Source: Bacteroidaceae bacterium (GTDB lineage Bacteria > Bacteroidota > Bacteroidia > Bacteroidales > Bacteroidaceae). From it: a DNA stretch of 35,787 bases. The notes under the pieces were generated by a model that saw only the letters and a program-made list of their open reading frames with translations, was not told the origin of the DNA and did no database searches. The stretch covers positions 1 through 35,787 of the forward strand of contig JAEDIG010000009.1 of the NCBI GenBank assembly GCA_016292545.1. Direction: 5' to 3'. Position numbers and translations under genes: made by a program. Below, piece by piece: positions 1 to 8,274 of this stretch (position 1 is its first letter; every line of letters begins with the position of its first letter).

Positions 1-16
1 CACCCCATTTTCGCTC

Positions 17-784
17 TTACTTGGCTGTCAGCTCCTTCATTGTCCACTTGAGGGCAATGGTGGGGTTGAGGTAGAAACGCTTGTGTCCGGCAGTGGGATA
101 GATGAAATTGTGGCTCATCTCCCACTCTGTGCCGATGCTCAGGTGGGTCTTGCGAGACGTGTGCATGCTGTCGAAGTTGTACCATAGCTGGGGTTCGGTC
201 ATGACGATTACATTGTAGTCGCCGCCTCCCTTGTGTCCACGCCACAGGTCGATGTACCCGCTGAAGGTGAACATATCGTCGTGGGCAAAGGAGATCCCCC
301 ATACACCCGTCAGCTGCCATCCGGGATAGGCGCTGGCATCGAACTGCCCGCCAAACGTCTGGCGAAACAATGCCTGCACGCTCCAGGTGCGACGGAAGTC
401 GGCACTGGCATGATTGTAGGAAGGCCCCAGGAGCAGGACATGCTGGAACTGGCTGGCGTATTCGCAATAATGGCCAGTGGTGAGTCCGCCGTTATACTCG
501 ACATGGGCGGCAAAGCCTTTGGAGGAGATGTTGAACTCGCGGCTGAATTCCAGATAGGCACCCTTCATACCCTTCGAATAGAAATCCAGATCGATGAAAT
601 AGAAGATGTTTCCCAAGCGGTCGGGACGAAACTGTTCGAGCGTGGCCGTAAAGTGCTGACGATCGTTCTCTGACTGAGGGTAAAGCTGACGGCCCAGATC
701 GTAGTGGAACTGCACATTCACCTGGGCATTGGCGGCTGTGGCCATCAGGGCACACGCCGCCAACGAAAAAAGGTTTTTCTTCAT
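17..784 (-). CDS. DUF5020-family outer-membrane beta-barrel-like protein
   Basis: The 255-residue product starts with a clear signal peptide (Lys-rich start, hydrophobic stretch, AANA-Q cleavage region near residue 20). The rest is rich in alternating aromatic and polar residues with many Trp/Tyr/Phe, and ends with strand-like segments, as in a small outer-membrane barrel. It resembles the Bacteroidetes DUF5020 family, which is related to Tsx-type nucleoside channels; that assignment is by eye. It is the last gene of a minus-strand run, 59 bp after the GH43 gene, so it may be co-transcribed with the glycosidases and could help small products cross the outer membrane. The transport role is inference; the substrate is unknown. 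Confidence 0.75.
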   Translation of the reverse strand: MKKNLFSLAACALMATAANAQVNVQFHYDLGRQLYPQSENDRQHFTATLEQFRPDRLGNIFYFIDLDFYSKGMKGAYLEFSREFNISSKGFAAHVEYNGGLTTGHYCEYASQFQHVLLLGPSYNHASADFRRTWSVQALFRQTFGGQFDASAYPGWQLTGVWGISFAHDDMFTFSGYIDLWRGHKGGGDYNVIVMTEPQLWYNFDSMHTSRKTHLSIGTEWEMSHNFIYPTAGHKRFYLNPTIALKWTMKELTAK

Positions 785-843
785 AAAACTGTTTTTTTAT
801 TTAGGTTATCAGTGACTAAATGCTTGAGTAGCGCGTGGTGGGA

Positions 844-1833
844 TTACCTGTACACACGCGGAACAATGATGTCGCCCTTACTGCCGCGCATGGAAATCAT
901 GAGGAGGCCCGAGGTGCGATGGCGCGTCATCTTCAGCTCCATGATTCTTACGGTACGCGGATCCACGGTACTGTCGTTCTGGTGGACATGGAACACGTAG
1001 TAGGGCTTCTTGTCCAATCCGATGAAGAAATCTCCGTGGCCGGAACCGTTTTCGCCTATTATCCGTCGGCTGATGATGGGCCCCGGCTGTTTTGTCCAGG
1101 GGCCGTAGGGGCTGCTGGCTGTGGCATAACCTACGGCATAGTCGATGCTGCGGTAGTCGTTGGCCGAATAGAAAAGATAGTAAACGCCATCGCGCTTCAT
1201 GACCGTAGGTCCTTCAATTGTCTTGTACCCCTTTTCCATGCCGTCGAGGGTGAGTTCCCAGGGCTCGTCTACCTGCAGACAAAGGGTGAGCGTTCCCTCC
1301 TTCATGCGTTGCTGTTCCATGTCGAACTCTGCCACCTGGATGGTGTTGCCAGGATAATCTTCCTGCTCCATGTAGCGGGCGTGGAACATGTACCATTTGC
1401 CATCGTCGTCCTGGAAGAGGAAGGCGTCGATATTCATCTCCTCGCACTCGGAAAGGGGACGCGCTTCGCGCTGACGGTAGGGGCCGTTCACCTGGTCGCC
1501 TTCAGCCAGACAGAGCTTCTGCTGTGCGGAGTAGGCCAACAGATACTTGTCGTTGTATGGTACCACCTGTGGTGCCCAGAAATCGTGTTCTCCGTATGTG
1601 GCCTCGCCTTTCCGCAAAATAGCGGGAGGATTCTTGCATGGTGTCCAGTGTTTGAGATTGGCAGATTCCAGCATGGTGAATCCATCGCTGCCGGATGTGC
1701 CGGTCATGTAATACTTGCCGTTGGCCACAATGATGGTGGGGTCTGCAAATTCAATCAGTTCACCCTCATTGCCGAAATAGGAACAACCTGCAAGCAGAGA
1801 GCCGCAAAGGGCCGTTGTAAGAAGATGTTTCAT
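844..1833 (-). CDS. Glycoside hydrolase family 43 lipoprotein
   Basis: The 329-residue product has a lipoprotein signal with lipobox LLAGC (Cys17), so it is probably anchored in a membrane and may face the surface. The five-bladed propeller GH43 pattern is visible: ADP with catalytic base Asp31, WAPQ near 87-90, Asp136 in NIDAF (pKa modulator), Glu207 in IEGPT (general acid) and His266 in GHGDFF. GH43 members are mostly alpha-L-arabinofuranosidases, arabinanases or beta-xylosidases, with some exo-galactanases; the substrate cannot be fixed from sequence. I chose the ATG at 1833 because the signal peptide begins there. ATGs at 1839 and 1845 are also possible, while one at 1929 would run into the GH20 gene. 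The gap to GH20 is 16 bp, so translation in one operon is likely. Confidence 0.88.
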   Translation of the reverse strand: MKHLLTTALCGSLLAGCSYFGNEGELIEFADPTIIVANGKYYMTGTSGSDGFTMLESANLKHWTPCKNPPAILRKGEATYGEHDFWAPQVVPYNDKYLLAYSAQQKLCLAEGDQVNGPYRQREARPLSECEEMNIDAFLFQDDDGKWYMFHARYMEQEDYPGNTIQVAEFDMEQQRMKEGTLTLCLQVDEPWELTLDGMEKGYKTIEGPTVMKRDGVYYLFYSANDYRSIDYAVGYATASSPYGPWTKQPGPIISRRIIGENGSGHGDFFIGLDKKPYYVFHVHQNDSTVDPRTVRIMELKMTRHRTSGLLMISMRGSKGDIIVPRVYR

Positions 1834-1849
1834 TGTCATGGGCATTTGG

Positions 1850-3532
1850 TTATTTATAGATGTAATGTTTGCCGTAGTTATAGCCTCCGGCATCGAGGAG
1901 TTCCCTGTCCGCATTGAAACGCCGCACAAAGTCGGGGAAATTCTTCTTCTCCTTGGGCGTCCAGCCGGCTTCGGCCACTGCCAGCAGGCGAGGAAGCATC
2001 AGGTACTCCAGATAGCTGCGGGTGGCCACGAATTCTGTCCAGAAGGTGGCCTGTACACCCTTGTAGAGCGAAGCCATCTGGGGCGTGATGTCCGTTTCGG
2101 GCACGGGTTCGTAGTTATAGGTGACACTCAAACTGTCGTTCCCGGGACCTGCAGCAAAGGGCTCGTCCTCGCTGTTCCATTGTTTGCGGTTGATGTAATA
2201 GGGGCCGATGGGTGTGATGATGGATGTGAGCCCATGGCTGGTAGCCTTACGGGCGGCTGCCTGTGCCCCCACCCAGCACATGATTTTCACGCCTGCCTGC
2301 TGGAGCGGGGCCAGGTCGGAGCCCTCTGATGTGATGCTTTCGTTCCAGGCAAAGAGCCCTTTTCCATGGGCTGCAGCCACCTTGGCCATCTCGCCGATGA
2401 ACCAGCTTTGCAGGGCACGGAAGGTGGGAAGGGCCAGCTGTTCCTTCATCGCCTTGCAGGCATCGCTGTTCTCCCATTGCATGATGGGGCATTCATCTCC
2501 TCCAATGTGAATCTCCGGTCCCGGGAACATCTGGCACAGTTCCTCCACCACATCGCGTGCAAACTGAACCGCCTTGGGGTTGCTCACGTTGAGGATGTCC
2601 ACGCTAAGACCAGGATTTTCCTTCCACACCTTGTAGGTGCGATCGGGATGGCAACTGAACTCGGGATAGGCTGCAATGGCGGCCATCATGTGGCCGGGCA
2701 TGTCTACCTCGGGAATTATCTCTATGTGCCGCTCGGCTGCATACTGCACGATGTCGCGCACATCCTCCTGAGTGTAGAAGAATGGGCCATACGGCTTGCC
2801 GTACCAGTATTTCGTGCGTGTTTCGTCGTTCATCAGCATATCTTCCGACACGCTGCCAATCTCCGTAAGTTTTGGGTATTTTTTTATCTCGATGCGCCAT
2901 CCCTGGTCATCGGTCAGGTGCCAATGGAAACGGTTCATCTTGTACACCGCCATTATGTCGAGCACATGTTTGATGTCGTCTACGGGGAAAAAGTGCCTGC
3001 TCACATCGAGCATGAAGCCACGGTAGCCGAAACGCGGGGCATCGGTGATGGTGAGGCAGGGAATACTGTAGTCGGCTTTTTTAGGTCCTGGCTTGCCCAG
3101 AACCACATGGCCAGGCATCATCTTGCGGAGCGACTGCAGACCATAATAGCATCCAGCGGCAGTGGCAAAGCGAAGGGTCACCTGCCGGGGTTCAACCTTC
3201 AACTGATAGCCCTCTTCCTCAAACGAAGGGTCAACTGTCAGCAGTATGTCGCACTTGGCACCATCCTTCAGCTTGCCCCGGCATCCTGTGGACAATTGCA
3301 TCTGTTCCATAAAGCGTTTCACATCTTCCATGGTGCGACTGTCCATACTCCCCTGGGTGGCAATGGTATATTTGGACGGAAGCCTGAATGTGGCCGGTTC
3401 TGCACGCATCTCCACCTGCTTGGGCAGCGGGGTAATGTTGAGTGGTTGGGCAAAAGCCTTTGCTGTACCCAGTGTGACGATGGCGATTATCATTGTGGCC
3501 CATCGTTTTGTGAAATGTCTTATGTCTGTCAT
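1850..3532 (-). CDS. Glycoside hydrolase family 20 beta-N-acetylhexosaminidase
   Basis: The 560-residue product is an exo-enzyme removing terminal beta-linked GlcNAc or GalNAc from glycans. It has a signal peptide ending near AFAQ (residues 26-29), an N-terminal GH20b-like alpha/beta domain (about 30-165) and a TIM-barrel catalytic domain from about 168. The catalytic Asp-Glu pair is Asp346-Glu347 in HIGGDECP. Other family marks are FHWHLTDDQGWR (202-213), PEVDMPGH (274-281), WNE (396-398) and the late Trp-rich region ending in AEAGWTP. Length is typical for a single-domain periplasmic or secreted hexosaminidase. It lies 32 bp after the GH30 gene and 16 bp before the GH43 gene. Substrate in vivo (N-glycan, O-glycan, peptidoglycan or chitin fragments) is not determined. 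Confidence 0.95.
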   Translation of the reverse strand: MTDIRHFTKRWATMIIAIVTLGTAKAFAQPLNITPLPKQVEMRAEPATFRLPSKYTIATQGSMDSRTMEDVKRFMEQMQLSTGCRGKLKDGAKCDILLTVDPSFEEEGYQLKVEPRQVTLRFATAAGCYYGLQSLRKMMPGHVVLGKPGPKKADYSIPCLTITDAPRFGYRGFMLDVSRHFFPVDDIKHVLDIMAVYKMNRFHWHLTDDQGWRIEIKKYPKLTEIGSVSEDMLMNDETRTKYWYGKPYGPFFYTQEDVRDIVQYAAERHIEIIPEVDMPGHMMAAIAAYPEFSCHPDRTYKVWKENPGLSVDILNVSNPKAVQFARDVVEELCQMFPGPEIHIGGDECPIMQWENSDACKAMKEQLALPTFRALQSWFIGEMAKVAAAHGKGLFAWNESITSEGSDLAPLQQAGVKIMCWVGAQAAARKATSHGLTSIITPIGPYYINRKQWNSEDEPFAAGPGNDSLSVTYNYEPVPETDITPQMASLYKGVQATFWTEFVATRSYLEYLMLPRLLAVAEAGWTPKEKKNFPDFVRRFNADRELLDAGGYNYGKHYIYK

Positions 3533-3564
3533 TGTCGAATACGTATAGGGATTGAGAAAATGGA

Positions 3565-5976
3565 TTAAAGAGCAGGAACGAGCACCTTGGACACTCCCTT
3601 TTCCGAAAGGCAGATGTTTACGCCATGAGTGGGTGCATTGAGTCTGCGTCCGTGCAGGTCGTAATACTGAGCTTCCTTCCTAGAGGGGGTAGCCGTGGAG
3701 GCGGACATACCGTCGCCCGTGCTTGGGCTGATGCGGATGAACTGCCAGTTGCGTGTGTCGGCATCCACCGAGTTGCCATATTTATACACACCCACCACAG
3801 TGCCTTCCGTGAGCCCGTTTCCCTGCAGGTCGAAGCCTTTGCCCGAGGTGTTTACAATCTTGTAGAAAAAGTCCTCCACAGGCTTGATGGAAAAGCTCTG
3901 GGCGGCGGAAGATACGGTTTTGGTGGTGAGCGCGTAATCCGTGGGAGTCAGTATCTGCCCCTCGCCATTGGTAAACGTGAAGGAACTGCCACGTGCCTTG
4001 ATGGTCCATTGCTGACGCTTGTCGTTGAGGTTGGCCGGCTGGATGGTCACCTTTCCGTCGATGGCCGAAATGGCCATATTGCAATTGCTCTGGGGCACAA
4101 TCAGGTAGGTGGCACCCGTCTCGATGGTTTGGTTGAGCGGTTCCACCTCCACGGGCATCACCATTGTCAGGATGCTCAGGGCGGGAAGCGCCACCTTCAT
4201 TTGGCCATTCTCGTCGAGCTTGCTGGCATTGATTTGCTGCATCATGGCGTTGGCGGTGGTGCGATAGGCCTTGAAGGTGCCCTTGCCCTTTACGCCAGGC
4301 ATCTGGATGCGGTGGTGCACCTGCGTGGCCGTATTGTTGAGCATCACCACCACAAGCGTGTCGCCTGTGGGATTGATGGCAGCCAGTGCCTTGTTGGAGA
4401 GTGCCGATACCATGGTATATCCCTGCCGAATAAAGCGGGTCACCTGCTGGCGTACATAATAATTAGGTACGCGCGCGATGCTGTTCTCGTCGGCAAAGCT
4501 GCCGCGAGCCAGACACCACTGATCGTTGTTCTCCTCCACAAACTGCCAATCAACCCATGCCGAGGGCAGGATATAGTGCATGTCATCGAAGAATTTCTGG
4601 CACAGGTTGAGGTTGCCGCCCAAGCCTGTGCCGCCTGCGCCCACCTCGCTCATCCACACGGGTATGCCTGCATTGCGTGCCAGTGAACCCACCTGGCTGC
4701 GCGAACGGTCGGTGGCCGAATAGGTGTGGGTGTTCCACTGACCCACCAGCGGAAGTGCATTCTGCTGCTTGTAGTAATTGAAATCCACTACGCTTTGGCG
4801 CGAATCGGTTTCGTCGCTGCTGGAGATAATGGTATTGAGCCCGCTTTTGTCCAGTATGGGCTTCAATATCTGCAGGAACTTCACCTGCTCGGCCGTGCTG
4901 AAGTGGCAGCCTTCCTGTCCGCCGTTGGCACCCCAATAGGGTGTGACGGGTTCGTTGAAGGGCTCCAGCGTCTTGAACTCGATGCCGTATGTGTCCTTAT
5001 AGTGCTTGCATACATCTACCAGATACTGTGCAAAAGCCTCATAATATTCTGGTTTCAGATTGTCATCGTTGGCATTTACATTGCCTGCACAGCAACCGCT
5101 GTAGGTCATCCACCAGGGGGCACTGTTGCTGAATGCCTCAAAGATGGCATCCGGCCGGCGTTCCTTAATCTTGAGCATAATCTTGCGCTGCGCCTCGTCG
5201 CGACTCCAGATGTAGTCACCTCCAGGTTCGTCCTGGAAACCCTCCATTTCTGCTCTAAGGCCTTTTCCCTTGCCCATGTGGTGGGGTTCGCAATGCCGGT
5301 TAAGCGGGTCGTCGCCTCCACCGATATTGTAGCGGAATATGTTCCAGTTCAGGCCTGTGGGGCTTACCATCCAATCCACCAGCTGGTCAATCTTCTCGTC
5401 GCTCCACTTGCCACACATGTTGGCCCACCAGCACAAACTCACACCCCATCCTTCCATCTGCTGCCGGGTGGCCTGTGCATGGATGGAGTAGGCGATGGTG
5501 TCCTCTGCCGGACGGTCAGAAGTCTGGTCGGCCAGGAACCAGAGGTGGTTGGCCTCGGAACCCGACTTGTCGGAATATACAGCGCTACCCGCTGATGTGT
5601 TGTCGGTGCCTAGATACTTGCCCGTCTGCTGGTTGCGCAGCTTCACGTACTCGCCATTGGCCTGCTCGATGGTGTAAACGGTTCTGCCCCCGGCCTTGGC
5701 GCTCAGAAAATAGGTGCTCCATCCGTCCACCGTGCCCAGGCCCAAATAAGAGGGTGCACCATTCACATCCAGTTGTATGGTATACGATCCGTCGCTTGCC
5801 TGTACAAAGTCGAGCGGCCTGGCATTCGTTGCAGCCGCGAGAACGGCTTTCCCGTCGGATGCGTTTCTGGAAAGGTACATGCAGCTGCTGTGCATCAGGT
5901 ATTTCTGCATGTTCCCTGCAGCTGCGGGCATGACAACGGCCCACAGCATTGCGAAAATAAATAATTTGGTTTTCAT
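3565..5976 (-). CDS. GH30 glycosidase (beta-1,6-galactanase-like) with N- and C-terminal lectin-like domains
   Basis: The 803-residue secreted enzyme has a signal peptide (1-21), a ricin-like lectin region (about 22-152), a GH30 barrel with side beta domain (about 160-610), a second lectin-like region (about 618-748) and a C-terminal tail with YYDLHGRR (771-778). The acid/base is Glu342 in PFNEP and the nucleophile Glu444 in WMSEVG. The pattern SNSAPWWM, YWGANGGQEGCHF and LKPEYYEAFAQYL looks more like the subfamily of endo-beta-1,6-galactanases (GH30_5) than glucosylceramidases; this subfamily call is by eye. Such enzymes attack side chains of arabinogalactan proteins, which fits the GH43 here and the GH127 further on. 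Its tail resembles sorting tails seen on many Bacteroidetes exoproteins. The gap to the upstream aminopeptidase gene is 44 bp. Confidence 0.88.
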   Translation of the reverse strand: MKTKLFIFAMLWAVVMPAAAGNMQKYLMHSSCMYLSRNASDGKAVLAAATNARPLDFVQASDGSYTIQLDVNGAPSYLGLGTVDGWSTYFLSAKAGGRTVYTIEQANGEYVKLRNQQTGKYLGTDNTSAGSAVYSDKSGSEANHLWFLADQTSDRPAEDTIAYSIHAQATRQQMEGWGVSLCWWANMCGKWSDEKIDQLVDWMVSPTGLNWNIFRYNIGGGDDPLNRHCEPHHMGKGKGLRAEMEGFQDEPGGDYIWSRDEAQRKIMLKIKERRPDAIFEAFSNSAPWWMTYSGCCAGNVNANDDNLKPEYYEAFAQYLVDVCKHYKDTYGIEFKTLEPFNEPVTPYWGANGGQEGCHFSTAEQVKFLQILKPILDKSGLNTIISSSDETDSRQSVVDFNYYKQQNALPLVGQWNTHTYSATDRSRSQVGSLARNAGIPVWMSEVGAGGTGLGGNLNLCQKFFDDMHYILPSAWVDWQFVEENNDQWCLARGSFADENSIARVPNYYVRQQVTRFIRQGYTMVSALSNKALAAINPTGDTLVVVMLNNTATQVHHRIQMPGVKGKGTFKAYRTTANAMMQQINASKLDENGQMKVALPALSILTMVMPVEVEPLNQTIETGATYLIVPQSNCNMAISAIDGKVTIQPANLNDKRQQWTIKARGSSFTFTNGEGQILTPTDYALTTKTVSSAAQSFSIKPVEDFFYKIVNTSGKGFDLQGNGLTEGTVVGVYKYGNSVDADTRNWQFIRISPSTGDGMSASTATPSRKEAQYYDLHGRRLNAPTHGVNICLSEKGVSKVLVPAL

Positions 5977-6020
5977 GTTTGCTATATCAATATTGTCTTG
6001 GTTGTTTGATTACATCGTGT

Positions 6021-7313
6021 CTAGCATTCATAGAACTGGCGGAAGGCGCGGACGCAGTACTCGTGGTCGGCCACGGCTCCCAGCTCGCGTGCACTGTGCA
6101 TGGCCAGAATGGGGTTGCCCATGTCCACACCCCTCATAGGGAGCGAGGAGGCGAGGATGTTTCCCAGAGTGCTTCCGCCTGCCACATCGCTGTGGTTCAC
6201 AAAGCGCTGGCAGGGTACGCCTGCCTGCCTGCACACCTCGGCAAAGACAGCTGCAGAGGCGGCATCGCTGGCATACTTCTGGGCGGCATTGAACTTGATG
6301 ACCGGGCCACCACCGAGTTGCGGATGGTTGGTGGGGTCGTATTTTTCCGTGTAGTTGGGATGCCATGCGTGCGCATTGTCTGCCGATACCATGAACGCCC
6401 GTTCCAAGGCGCAAAGGAAATCCTCCTCGTTGCCGCCCGTGGCCATCACGATGCGCCTGATCATCTGGCTCAAGAAGGGGCTTCCCGCTCCCTGCTTCGT
6501 CTGGCTTCCTGTTTCCTCGTTGTCGAAGACGGCCAGGATGGATGTGTGGTCGGTAGGCATGCCATCGCTCTGGAGCAGGGCTTCCAAGCCTGCATGTACC
6601 ATGCTCAAGTCATCGAGTCGACCGCTGCTGATAAACTCATCATGAATGCCCATGGTGCAGGGAGGCGTCACATCGTAGAGATAGAGGTCGAAATCCAGAA
6701 TGTCCTCGGCCTTCACATCCAGTTCGCTGCAGATGAGCCGCTCCAGCAGATGTCCCTGTTCCAGCCGATCGTTGATGATGCCCAGAAGGGGCAACACATC
6801 CTTCTGCCGGCTCAGTGCAACGCCGTCGTTCACCTGGCGGTTGAAATGGATGGCCAGATTGGCAATCTGCAGGATGGGACGCCTCACGTGCATCAGCCGA
6901 GTAAGGGGATGGAGGGCATCCGATCCACGCAGAATCACGCGTCCTGCCACAGAAAGCGGTCGGTCGAACCATGTACTCAGGATTGGGCCGCCATACACCT
7001 CAGTGTTCAGCCTCACCAATCCTCCTTCTTCGTTCATCTCGGCCTTGGGCTTGATGCGGAAAGTAGGGGAATCGCAATGGGCACAGATGATGCGGAAACC
7101 TGCTTCCCCCATCGGCCGTTGGCCCAGACGGAAGGCATAGACAGAAGAATCGTTTTTGGTCACATAAACCTTGCTACCGCCCTGGAGCCCCTGCAGGGGT
7201 CGGGTGGGGTCGACGCGTGTGTAACCCGCTGCCTCCAAGGTGCGGATTACCTCCTCCACTGCCAGGAAATTGACAGGTGCATTACTGAGAAACTTGATGA
7301 GTCGGTGTATCAT
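6021..7313 (-). CDS. M18-family aminopeptidase
   Basis: The 430-residue cytosolic metallopeptidase removes N-terminal (often acidic or neutral) residues from peptides. Visible M18 residues are His79 in AHCDSP, Asp234 in GRLDDL, the Glu266-Glu267 pair in FDNEETGS, Asp312 in SADNAHA and His406 in AMHSARE, matching the two-zinc site of the family. No signal peptide is present. I chose the ATG at 7313; an upstream in-frame ATG at 7415 would include the promoter region. A promoter with TTTG, 20-bp spacer and TACCTTTG lies upstream. It is divergent from murQ and is the first gene of the run leading into the GH30/GH20/GH43 genes, so a peptidase may be made together with glycoprotein-trimming glycosidases. 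Confidence 0.94.
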   Translation of the reverse strand: MIHRLIKFLSNAPVNFLAVEEVIRTLEAAGYTRVDPTRPLQGLQGGSKVYVTKNDSSVYAFRLGQRPMGEAGFRIICAHCDSPTFRIKPKAEMNEEGGLVRLNTEVYGGPILSTWFDRPLSVAGRVILRGSDALHPLTRLMHVRRPILQIANLAIHFNRQVNDGVALSRQKDVLPLLGIINDRLEQGHLLERLICSELDVKAEDILDFDLYLYDVTPPCTMGIHDEFISSGRLDDLSMVHAGLEALLQSDGMPTDHTSILAVFDNEETGSQTKQGAGSPFLSQMIRRIVMATGGNEEDFLCALERAFMVSADNAHAWHPNYTEKYDPTNHPQLGGGPVIKFNAAQKYASDAASAAVFAEVCRQAGVPCQRFVNHSDVAGGSTLGNILASSLPMRGVDMGNPILAMHSARELGAVADHEYCVRAFRQFYEC

Positions 7314-7326
7314 ATTGTTCAAATTT

Positions 7327-7358
7327 TTTGTCCGTTTGGCCAAAAAGCCGTAACTTTG
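7327..7358 (+). promoter_or_regulatory. Bacteroidetes-type promoter of murQ
   Basis: A -33 TTTG (7327-7330) is followed after exactly 20 bp by TAACTTTG (7351-7358), matching the Bacteroidetes sigma factor consensus TTTG / TAnnTTTG. The start of transcription would fall near 7363-7366, about 70 nt before murQ. It faces the oppositely oriented promoter at 7385-7416. Confidence 0.8.
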
Positions 7359-7384
7359 TGGTAAATAATTGGGGTTTTCCCTTG

Positions 7385-7416
7385 CAAAGGTACAATAAAC
7401 TGCGGGGAATGCCAAA
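7385..7416 (-). promoter_or_regulatory. Bacteroidetes-type promoter of the M18 aminopeptidase operon
   Basis: Read on the minus strand, TTTG (7416-7413) is followed after exactly 20 bp by TACCTTTG (7392-7385). Transcription would start near 7377-7381, about 65 nt upstream of the chosen aminopeptidase start. The two start points of this region point towards each other. Confidence 0.8.
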
Positions 7417-7434
7417 TTTTATGGTAAAAAAGCA

Positions 7435-8274
7435 ATGAAACTGACTGACAAGATTACTGAACAGCCCTCCCACTACAGCCATCTGGAGCAGATGGAAGCT
7501 GGAGAGATATTGCGGAGCATCAACCGGGAGGATCATCGGGTGGCCGATGCTGTGGAGCATGCCATCCCCAGTATTGAAGCATTCGTGAAGGAAGCCGAGG
7601 CAAGGATGCGCAAGGGGGGACGTATGTTCTACATGGGCGCAGGCACCAGCGGACGTTTGGGCGTGCTGGATGCCAGCGAGCTGCCACCCACTTTTGGCGT
7701 AGATGCCGGATGGGTGACGGGGGTGATAGCGGGGGGCGACACTGCGTTGCGCAATGCCGTGGAACACGCCGAGGACAATACCGAGCAGGGATGGGCCGAC
7801 CTACAGACTTTCCATCCCACGGCCAACGACATAGTGGTGGGCATAGCTGCCAGCGGCACCACCCCCTATGTCATCGGGGTCATCCGTCAGGCGCGCGCCA
7901 ATGGCCTGCTCACAGCTGCCATCACCAGCAATCCGCACACTCCGCTGGCCGATGCCGCCGACCACGCCATAGAAACCATCGTGGGACCTGAGTTCGTGAC
8001 GGGCTCAAGCCGTATGAAGAGCGGCACGGCACAAAAGATGGTGCTCAACATGATTTCCACCTGCCTGATGGTGAGGCTGGGACGTGTAAAGGGCAACCGC
8101 ATGGTGAACATGCAGCTCACTAATGCAAAACTGGTGGACAGGGGCACACGCATGGTGCAGGAGACGCTGGGCATCGGCTATGAGGAGGCAGAGGCACTGC
8201 TCCTGCGCCATGGAAGCGTGCAGGAGGTACTCTCCCACTACTCACCCGTGCCCCCTATGCGTCGGTACACATAG
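7435..8274 (+). CDS. murQ: N-acetylmuramic acid 6-phosphate etherase
   Basis: The 279-residue cytosolic enzyme cleaves the D-lactyl ether of MurNAc-6-phosphate to give GlcNAc-6-phosphate, a step of peptidoglycan recycling. The single SIS domain shows GAGTSGRLGVLDASELPPTF (about 64-83) with the family's Glu residues, GIAASGTTPYV (about 141-151) and GSSRMKSGTAQKMVLN (about 188-203), all typical of MurQ; length is close to the usual ~300. No kinase (MurK or PTS) for its substrate lies next to it. It is a single plus-strand gene with its own promoter (7327-7358). Its last 37 bp overlap the end of the convergent DNA methyltransferase gene, so the two 3' ends are antisense to each other. Confidence 0.96.
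   Translation: MKLTDKITEQPSHYSHLEQMEAGEILRSINREDHRVADAVEHAIPSIEAFVKEAEARMRKGGRMFYMGAGTSGRLGVLDASELPPTFGVDAGWVTGVIAGGDTALRNAVEHAEDNTEQGWADLQTFHPTANDIVVGIAASGTTPYVIGVIRQARANGLLTAAITSNPHTPLADAADHAIETIVGPEFVTGSSRMKSGTAQKMVLNMISTCLMVRLGRVKGNRMVNMQLTNAKLVDRGTRMVQETLGIGYEEAEALLLRHGSVQEVLSHYSPVPPMRRYT

Noticed and set aside
835..1917. Long plus-strand open frame opposite the GH43 gene
   Set aside because: It mirrors the GH43 gene; its product has no motif and the minus-strand protein has all catalytic residues.
2366..3568. 400-codon plus-strand frame opposite the GH20 gene
   Set aside because: A GC-rich shadow of a clearly identified glycosidase, with no promoter and no recognisable domain.
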